A DNA stretch of 64,000 nucleotides from Actinotalea solisilvae (GTDB lineage: Bacteria > Actinomycetota > Actinomycetes > Actinomycetales > Cellulomonadaceae). Under the pieces are notes generated by a model. That model saw only the letters and a list, made by a program, of their open reading frames with translations, was not told where the DNA came from and made no database searches. Shown here one piece after another: positions 58,881-64,000 of this stretch. The DNA is taken from contig NZ_JADDKQ010000010.1 of the NCBI RefSeq assembly GCF_016464425.1, forward strand, positions 124,001-188,000, written 5' to 3'. The stretch's first letter is position 1. Each line of letters starts with the position of its first letter. Made by a program: the position numbers and the translations under genes.

Positions 58881-60311
58881 ATGTCCGCGCCCGCACCCCC
58901 CGTCGACGACGCGGCGACCACGGAGCGCGAGGCCTCTCGGAGCCTGCCCCCGCGGCCCGTCCTGCGTGAGGGCGCGGTCGTGCTCCGGGACTCCGGCCGC
59001 CTGCTCGTCGAGCACTGGCCCGCGCTGCTCGCGCTCGCGTGCGCCGCCGTCGTCGCGCGGTCGCTCGTGCTCGAGCTGGCCGTCGTCGCGTCCCGCCTCA
59101 TGCCGGTCCTCACGGACCTGGTGCAGGCGCTCGTGCCCTTCGTCCAGGTGCTGGCGGTCGTCGCGATGCTCCTGCTCCTGCGCGGGCGCCACGCGCCGAC
59201 GGCTGCGACCCCCGCGGAGACGCTCGTCGCACCCGTCGGCAGGGCGCGCGGTCGCCGGGCGGCGACACGGGTCGCGCGCGCCGCCTCGGCCGTGGTCGTC
59301 GCGTCGGCCGCCGTGCTCGTCCCCTTCCTGGTCGTCTACGAGCACAACGGCTCCCTCGCCCAGGACGCCATCGCCTTCGGCTACGCCGTCGTCGACGACC
59401 TCGCGTTCGGGGCCGACCTCGAGACGCGCCTCGAGCTCGGTGCGTCGGTTGTGGTGGTCGTGACGGTCGCCGCCGCTCTCGTCGCCCGCCGTGTCCTGAC
59501 GGTCCTCGTCCGCCGCACGCCGCCGCAGCGGGAGGGGGCGCGCTCCCTCCTGCGGCTCGCCGCGGGCTACTGCGAGGCCGTGTGGATCGTGCTCGGCGCC
59601 CAGGTCGTGAGCCAGTCCCTCGGGGCTGCCGCGACGTGGTGGTCGACGCGCACCGCCGGCCTCGCCCTCACCACCTGGTGGCAGTCGGTCACGGTGTCGG
59701 TGCCGCACGTCGCGGCGTGGGTCGAGACGGTGCTCGGTGGGGCCGGGCTGCTCGTGGGCGCCGCGGTGACGGCCGTGCTGGTCCCCCTCGCCTGGCTCAA
59801 CCTCGCAGCCGTCGTCTACGGGGTCGAGGCGACCAAGGTGCTCCGCGCGCGGGACCTCGCCGCGGGCCGCGGGCTCGGCGCGGTCGTGACGCGGGTCGGC
59901 GACGCGCGCACCGACCGGGCCCTGACGCTCCTCACCGACCCCGAGCGCCGGTTCGGCGCCGTCATCGGTGCCGCCGCGCTCATCGCCCGTGCGGGGTGGC
60001 GGCCCGTCCTCGTGGTGTGCCTCGCGTTCCTCGTCGCGGACAACGTCGACCTCGCGGTCTGGGAGCTCGCCCGCGTCCTCGTCGGTCCGCAGACGATCCT
60101 CGCGTGGTTCGCCCTCGAGCCCCTCCTCAACGGCATCGGCGCGGTGCTCGCGCAGGTGCTGACGCTCACCCTCGTGGCCGCGGCCGCGAACGCCATCCTC
60201 GTCCGGCTCGGCCTGCCCGACGCCCTCCGGCTCCACCGCACGGGCTCCACCGCCCCGGCCATGGGTGCGGCTGCCGACCCCGCTCCTCAGGGCACGGGCA
60301 GCGCCGCGTAG
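58881..60311 (+). CDS. Polytopic membrane protein, function unknown
   Basis: A 476-residue protein with about nine predicted helices, among them LLALACAAVVARSLVLELAVV, ASAVVVASAAVLVPFLVVYE, LGASVVVVVTVAAALVA and PVLVVCLAFLVADNVDLAVW. A basic loop (residues 115-130) lies between helices 3 and 4. I recognise no family. The mRNA is probably leaderless. The 3' end overlaps the convergent gene at 60287-60892 by 25 bases. It lies next to three single-pass proteins of unknown function, and a shared role is possible but unproven. Confidence 0.85.
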   Translation: MSAPAPPVDDAATTEREASRSLPPRPVLREGAVVLRDSGRLLVEHWPALLALACAAVVARSLVLELAVVASRLMPVLTDLVQALVPFVQVLAVVAMLLLLRGRHAPTAATPAETLVAPVGRARGRRAATRVARAASAVVVASAAVLVPFLVVYEHNGSLAQDAIAFGYAVVDDLAFGADLETRLELGASVVVVVTVAAALVARRVLTVLVRRTPPQREGARSLLRLAAGYCEAVWIVLGAQVVSQSLGAAATWWSTRTAGLALTTWWQSVTVSVPHVAAWVETVLGGAGLLVGAAVTAVLVPLAWLNLAAVVYGVEATKVLRARDLAAGRGLGAVVTRVGDARTDRALTLLTDPERRFGAVIGAAALIARAGWRPVLVVCLAFLVADNVDLAVWELARVLVGPQTILAWFALEPLLNGIGAVLAQVLTLTLVAAAANAILVRLGLPDALRLHRTGSTAPAMGAAADPAPQGTGSAA

Positions 60312-60892
60312 CGCGCGCCGAAGCCGGCGTCGTCCCTGGACTCCGTCCAGACGCGCACCTCGACGGGCTCGGCGTCGTCCGGCAGGAGGAAGAGCACCTC
60401 GGTCACGATGCTGTCGGGACGCGGCACCGGCTCGCCCTCGGCGGGAGGCTCCTCGCCGAGGTCCTCGGGGTCCGGTCGCGTGCCGCAGCCGACGGTCGAG
60501 TCCGAGTAGCCCGGCACGCCGATGAGGGGCGCGGTGAACGTGCGGCCGCGGTCGTCGACCACGCCGACGTCGCAGTAGCGGGTGTCCGGGTGGTCGCTGC
60601 GCGACGCGACCACGGCACGCCACACCGCGTAGCCCGCGGGCGGGTGGGACGACTCGTCGTCCTCCTGGAGCACCCGCAGCCGCTCGAACGACTCGAGGCT
60701 CAGCCCCGTGTCCTCGACGACGGCCCAGCCCAGCGGTCCGGGGTGCACCGGCAGGTGGTTCTCGACGCGCCACCACCCGGCGCGCGCCTCGTCCGAGGCG
60801 ACCCACAGGAACGCGAGGACCACCGGGACGAGCACGGCGAGCGAGAGCCGGTGCCGCCCAACCCACGCGCGCACGCGCTGCGTCCCGGTCAC
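60287..60892 (-). CDS. Single-pass membrane protein with extracytoplasmic domain, third of a tandem trio
   Basis: A 201-residue protein with one N-terminal helix (LSLAVLVPVVLAFLWVAS, residues 17-34) and an outward domain of about 160 residues. The domain contains GYAVWRAVVASRSDHPDTRY and VGVVDDRGRTFTAPLIGV. The DDRGRTF segment resembles DAQGRTF in the preceding gene, so they are probably paralogues of the DUF4352-like beta-sandwich style. Function unknown. GTG start overlapping the previous stop (GTGA). Confidence 0.8.
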   Translation of the reverse strand: MTGTQRVRAWVGRHRLSLAVLVPVVLAFLWVASDEARAGWWRVENHLPVHPGPLGWAVVEDTGLSLESFERLRVLQEDDESSHPPAGYAVWRAVVASRSDHPDTRYCDVGVVDDRGRTFTAPLIGVPGYSDSTVGCGTRPDPEDLGEEPPAEGEPVPRPDSIVTEVLFLLPDDAEPVEVRVWTESRDDAGFGARYAALPVP

Positions 60893-61452
60893 GGGAGCGG
60901 CCCCAGGAGCTCGGGCTCGGCGATCACGAGCGGCTCACGCTCGACGTCCTCGACGGTCACCGGGACGCGTGCCTCGGCGCCCAGGGAGTCCTCGGCACGC
61001 GCGGCGACGACCACGACGAGGTCGCCGAGCGCGTCCTCGGGCACCTCGAAGGCCACCTCGCCCCGGATCGGCGACGCCGGCTGAGGCGGGCCGAGGGACT
61101 GCAGACCCACCCGGTCGGTCGCGTCGAACGTCCGGCCCTGCGCGTCGACGAGCCGCACGTCGGCGTAGGGGCCCGGCTGGTCGCCGCCCGCGACGGAGAG
61201 GTCGACCGCCACCCACACGCCGTGGGTCGGAGGGCGCCCCTGGTAGTCCGTCTCGAGCTCCGAGGCCGCACGGGCGCCGTGCACGACCACGCTGCCCGGC
61301 CAGAGGGGGAGCCGCTCCCCGACGGAGCCGGTGCTCACGAAGGACCGCGTCGATCCGCCGTTGCGGTCGACGTGGTTGACCACGAGCCCGCCGGCGAGCA
61401 CCGCGACCGCGAGCCCGAGGTGCACGAGCCGGTCGCGCCACGTCGTGCTCAC
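60889..61452 (-). CDS. Single-pass membrane protein with extracytoplasmic domain, second of a tandem trio
   Basis: A 187-residue protein with an N-terminal helix (LVHLGLAVAVLAGGLVVNHV) and an outward domain with GVWVAVDLSVAGGDQPGPYA and VRLVDAQGRTFDATDRVGLQ. The length and layout match its neighbours on both sides. Both ends overlap the adjacent genes by GTGA, so all three are translated as a unit. Function unknown. Confidence 0.8.
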   Translation of the reverse strand: MSTTWRDRLVHLGLAVAVLAGGLVVNHVDRNGGSTRSFVSTGSVGERLPLWPGSVVVHGARAASELETDYQGRPPTHGVWVAVDLSVAGGDQPGPYADVRLVDAQGRTFDATDRVGLQSLGPPQPASPIRGEVAFEVPEDALGDLVVVVAARAEDSLGAEARVPVTVEDVEREPLVIAEPELLGPLP

Positions 61453-62126
61453 AGGCCGTCCTCCTGGAGGCGCTCGAGCACCGCCGCCGGCAGCCGGGTG
61501 GTGCGCGGGACGGAGACCAGGGCCCAGGGCTCCTCGGTCGCCCACGCCATCGCCCGTGCGTTGCGGCTGTAGTACCGCTCGGAGGCGAGCAGCGTGACCT
61601 CGAGGTCCTCGGGCACGTCGGACGCCTCCTCGACCGGCCACAGCAGGAGCACCTGCTCGGGCAGGCCCGGCTGCAGGGTCGGGAACTCCGAGCCGTCGCT
61701 CACGAGGACCTCGCGGGGGTACGCGTACGCGTCCTCCTCGCTGAGGTCGAGGAGGACGCCGTCGGGCGGCTCGACGAGGTCGGGCAGGGAGCGCACCGTC
61801 CGCATCTCCGCCGCCGCCACCTCGACCCGCACGCCGAGCCAGGCACCCGCGCCCTCCTCGGCGAGAGCGCTGCCGAGGATCTCGTCGGTCACGACGTGGT
61901 CGAGGACCGTGACCCGCACCGGGCCGACGTCAGCGGTCTCCCCGGCCACGACGCGTCTCTCGGCCACCTGGACGGCGCGGAGCCCGCCGGCGAGGCCGAG
62001 CGTCGTGGTGGCGGCGACGAGGACCGCGAGCGTCACGACGACCGCCCGGCCCCACGGCGTGCGCACGAGGTCGAGCACCGTCGCCCGCAGCGCGCGCGGG
62101 ACGAGCGCGGGCAGCGTCCGCCTCAT
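61449..62126 (-). CDS. Single-pass membrane protein with extracytoplasmic domain, first of a tandem trio
   Basis: A 225-residue protein with a basic cytoplasmic N-terminus, one helix (AVVVTLAVLVAATTTLGLAGG, residues 28-48) and an outward domain (VGPVRVTVLDHVVTDEIL to the end). GAWLGVRVEVAAAEMRT aligns with GVWVAVDLSV of the next gene. It is the first gene of the trio and is divergent from the cysK leader. Function unknown. Confidence 0.8.
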   Translation of the reverse strand: MRRTLPALVPRALRATVLDLVRTPWGRAVVVTLAVLVAATTTLGLAGGLRAVQVAERRVVAGETADVGPVRVTVLDHVVTDEILGSALAEEGAGAWLGVRVEVAAAEMRTVRSLPDLVEPPDGVLLDLSEEDAYAYPREVLVSDGSEFPTLQPGLPEQVLLLWPVEEASDVPEDLEVTLLASERYYSRNARAMAWATEEPWALVSVPRTTRLPAAVLERLQEDGL

Positions 62127-62223
62127 GCGCTCCTCCTCACGACGGTCGTGCGCACCGCGACGGTCGACCGGCGACGGCGCACGCAGGCTAGCGCGCCCGA
62201 CCCCCGGCCCACCCGTCGGCCGA

Positions 62224-62253
62224 TTGCTGCCCCGGCGAGCCAGGCGCTAGCGT
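62224..62253 (+). promoter_or_regulatory. Promoter of the cysK leader
   Basis: -35 TTGCTG (62224-62229) and -10 TAGCGT (62248-62253) are separated by 18 bases. The -10 lies 8 bases before a GTG that opens a Cys-rich short ORF, so transcription probably starts at or next to that codon. Confidence 0.6.
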
Positions 62254-62261
62254 CTCGGCTC

Positions 62262-62411
62262 GTGCAGCGAGCGTGCGGAGCGACCGACGTCCTCGGACGT
62301 GCGCGCGCGCACCGCCCGGTGCGTCCGCGCCCGGCGCGGGCCGCCCGCGCCGACTGCCTCGGCCCGTCCGCCGCCCCTCGCCGGCGGTGCTGTCGCACGT
62401 CCTGTCGCTAG
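62262..62411 (+). CDS. Cys-rich leader peptide upstream of cysK
   Basis: A 49-codon ORF with a GTG start, a leaderless-type promoter and a TAG stop. It begins MQRACGATDVLGRARAHRP, has a further ADC, and ends APRRRCCRTSCR. Five of its residues are Cys, three of them in the last seven. The arrangement matches the polycysteine short ORFs that act as cysteine-responsive attenuators in mycobacteria. The downstream genes are cysK and cysE, the last steps of cysteine synthesis, which strongly supports this role. Confidence 0.65.
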   Translation: MQRACGATDVLGRARAHRPVRPRPARAARADCLGPSAAPRRRCCRTSCR

Positions 62412-62432
62412 AGCGCCGGCCGGCCCTCCCGC

Positions 62433-62455
62433 GCGCACGCTTCACGCTCGTGCGC
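62433..62455 (+). terminator. Candidate attenuator hairpin in the cysK leader
   Basis: GCGCACG (62433-62439) and CGTGCGC (62449-62455) form a perfect 7-bp stem around a 9-base loop, 22 bases past the leader stop and 137 bases before cysK. Other CG-rich repeats in 62412-62560 could form competing folds. Confidence 0.4.
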
Positions 62456-62591
62456 CCCTGACGGTCCCGACCTGCGCTCGCCCCGCCCCGGCCGAGACCG
62501 GCACCGGCCCCGGCACGACGGAATGCGCCCGCCCCGCGCGCCGTTCCGGAGGTCAGCAGAGACGATCATCACCCCAGAGACGAGGACCCCC

Positions 62592-63527
62592 ATGGCACGC
62601 ATCCACGACGACGTCACGACGCTCATCGGCAACACCCCGCTGGTCCGCCTCAACCGCGTGACCGAGGGCGCCGGCGCGACGGTCGCCGCGAAGCTCGAGT
62701 TCTACAACCCGGCCAGCTCGGTCAAGGACCGCATCGGCGTCGCGATCATCGACGCGGCCGAGAAGTCCGGCGAGCTGCCCCCCGGCGGCACCGTCGTCGA
62801 GGCCACCAGCGGCAACACGGGCATCGCGCTCGCCATGGTCGGCGCGGCGCGCGGGTACGACGTCGTCCTGACGATGCCCGAGACCATGTCCAAGGAGCGC
62901 CGCGCGCTGCTGCGCGCGTTCGGCGCCGAGCTCGTGCTCACCCCGGGTTCGGAGGGCATGAAGGGCGCCGTCGCGCGCGCCGAGCAGATCGCGGCCGAGC
63001 GCCCCGGCGCCGTCCTGGCGCGGCAGTTCGCCAACGAGGCCAACCCCGCGATCCACCGCGCGACGACGGCCGAGGAGATCTGGGCCGACACGGACGGCGC
63101 GGTCGACATCGTCGTCGCGGGCATCGGCACGGGCGGCACCATCACCGGCGTCGGGCAGGTGCTCAAGGAGCGCAAGCCGGGGATCCAGATCATCGCCGTC
63201 GAGCCGGCCGAGTCGCCCATCCTCAACGGGGGCCAGCCCGGTCCCCACAAGATCCAGGGCATCGGCGCGAACTTCGTGCCCGAGATCCTCGACACGTCGG
63301 TCTACGACGAGGTCATCGACGTCGACGCCGAGACGGCCGTGCGCGTGGCGCGCGAGACGGCGAAGCAGGAGGGCCTGCTCGTCGGCATCTCGTCCGGCGC
63401 ATCGATCCACGCCGCCGTCGAGGTCGCCAAGCGCCCGGAGAACGCGGGCAAGCTGATCGTCGTCATCGTGCCGTCGTTCGGTGAGCGCTACCTGTCCTCG
63501 ATCCTCTACTCGGACCTGATGGACTGA
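62592..63527 (+). CDS. cysK: Cysteine synthase (O-acetylserine sulfhydrylase)
   Basis: CysK makes cysteine from O-acetylserine and sulfide with PLP. The 311-residue protein has [13 protein letters not shown], the Schiff-base Lys45 in [14 protein letters not shown], the substrate loop [13 protein letters not shown] and the phosphate cup [15 protein letters not shown]. The C-terminal [16 protein letters not shown] resembles the region near the CysE-tail binding site. The ATG at 62592 follows GAGG by 6 bases. One base separates its stop from the cysE start, so the two enzymes are made together and probably form the cysteine synthase complex. Confidence 0.97.
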   Translation: MARIHDDVTTLIGNTPLVRLNRVTEGAGATVAAKLEFYNPASSVKDRIGVAIIDAAEKSGELPPGGTVVEATSGNTGIALAMVGAARGYDVVLTMPETMSKERRALLRAFGAELVLTPGSEGMKGAVARAEQIAAERPGAVLARQFANEANPAIHRATTAEEIWADTDGAVDIVVAGIGTGGTITGVGQVLKERKPGIQIIAVEPAESPILNGGQPGPHKIQGIGANFVPEILDTSVYDEVIDVDAETAVRVARETAKQEGLLVGISSGASIHAAVEVAKRPENAGKLIVVIVPSFGERYLSSILYSDLMD

Positions 63528-63528
63528 C

Positions 63529-64000
63529 GTGGAGCATCTATGGCGCTTCCTCGGGGTCCTGCGCGAGGACCTGCACGCCGCCCGGCGGCGTGACCCCGCC
63601 GCGCGCAGCCTCGTCGAGGTCGCCCTCGGCTACCCGGGCGTCCACGCCGTGTGGGCGTACCGGGTGGCCCACCGCATGTGGCGCGAGCCCGGCCTGCGCC
63701 TCGCGGCGCGCCTGCTCTCGCAGGCGGTGCGCGCGGCGACGGGCATCGAGATCCATCCGGGCGCGCAGCTCGGACGGCGGCTGTTCATCGACCACGGCAT
63801 GGGCATCGTCATCGGCGAGACCGCCGTCGTCGGGGACGACGTCGTCCTCTTCCACGGCGCGACCCTCGGCGGCAAGGCCATGCGGCGCGGCAAGCGCCAC
63901 CCCACGCTCGGGGACGACGTCGTCGTGGGCGCGGGTGCGAAGGTGCTCGGGCCGGTGTGGGTGGGCGACGGCGCGCAGATCGGCGCGAACGCCGTCGTCG
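63529..64000 (+). CDS. cysE: Serine O-acetyltransferase (partial, cut by the window end)
   Basis: CysE acetylates serine with acetyl-CoA, the committed step of cysteine synthesis. The visible 157 residues start [20 protein letters not shown] and contain [40 protein letters not shown] (with the His of the active site), [20 protein letters not shown] and [19 protein letters not shown]. They end inside the left-handed beta-helix (hexapeptide repeats). The start is GTG at 63529. The 3' end lies outside the window. Confidence 0.95.
   Translation, partial: MEHLWRFLGVLREDLHAARRRDPAARSLVEVALGYPGVHAVWAYRVAHRMWREPGLRLAARLLSQAVRAATGIEIHPGAQLGRRLFIDHGMGIVIGETAVVGDDVVLFHGATLGGKAMRRGKRHPTLGDDVVVGAGAKVLGPVWVGDGAQIGANAVV

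Overview
This window is chromosomal DNA from a very high-GC actinobacterium. The gene content and order (rpsP-khpA-rimM-trmD-rplS, ffh, amtB-glnB-glnD, ftsY, smc, ndk, folC-ileS with a T-box, tig-clpP1-clpP2-clpX), the frequent GTG starts, the archaeal-type valyl-tRNA synthetase, the F420-linked enzymes and the GlnR-like site point to Micrococcales, probably near Cellulomonas or Cellulosimicrobium. The genus is an inference from protein style. No phage, insertion sequence, CRISPR array, integrase or rRNA operon was seen. This is mostly core genome with small accessory cassettes.

Layout. 1-2.83 kb (minus): ribosomal protein and RNA-modification operon. 3.0-5.6 kb: amidohydrolase plus NiaP-like MFS transporter. 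5.7-12.3 kb (minus): ffh, the nitrogen cluster amtB-glnB-glnD behind a GlnR-like box, then ftsY. 12.3-17.3 kb: small membrane protein, smc, ndk, DUF4233. 17.4-22.4 kb: tetR-MFS and the PTS-dependent dihydroxyacetone kinase operon dhaKLM, which sit between folC and DUF4233. 22.6-27.5 kb: folC, ileS and the ileS T-box. 27.5-29.4 kb: NYN/OST-HTH protein and a TipA-like MerR regulator divergent from it. 29.4-31.8 kb: sulfur-acquisition operon (ssuE-like reductase, SfnB/DszC-like flavoenzyme) behind a Cys-rich leader ORF. 31.8-33.9 kb: class III aminotransferase and SDR. 34.0-38.2 kb: YbjQ-like protein, Fe/siderophore/B12-type ABC importer, HhH-GPD protein. 38.2-40.1 kb: F420 genes. 40.1-43.5 kb: MacB/FtsX-type ABC exporter. 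43.7-45.3 kb: tetR and a divergent epimerase-like gene with twin operators. 45.4-52.5 kb: valS, polar amino acid ABC importer, long-chain acyl-CoA ligase. 52.6-58.4 kb (minus): baeRF-type protein, clpX, clpP2, clpP1, tig. 58.6-58.8 kb: tRNA-Pro and tRNA-Gly. 58.9-62.1 kb: membrane protein and three tandem single-pass proteins of unknown function. 62.2-64.0 kb: Cys-rich leader ORF, cysK and cysE, the last cut by the window edge.

The most interesting material is regulatory. Two sulfur-metabolism operons are each preceded by a short ORF ending in a cysteine cluster (CCR-stop and CCRTSCR-stop) followed by a hairpin, which suggests cysteine-responsive attenuation. A family of palindromes built on CCGAGG(T/C)CG recurs at four gene ends, one of them a nested structure of about 150 bp. 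At least ten genes have a -10-like hexamer 6-8 bases before the start codon, as in leaderless mRNAs. GlnD ends right after the HD region and has no ACT domains, although amtB and glnB are intact. Twin TetR operators, a MerR promoter with a 19-bp spacer, and helically phased repeats upstream of dhaK and the FtsX-type exporter are further explicit, testable signals.
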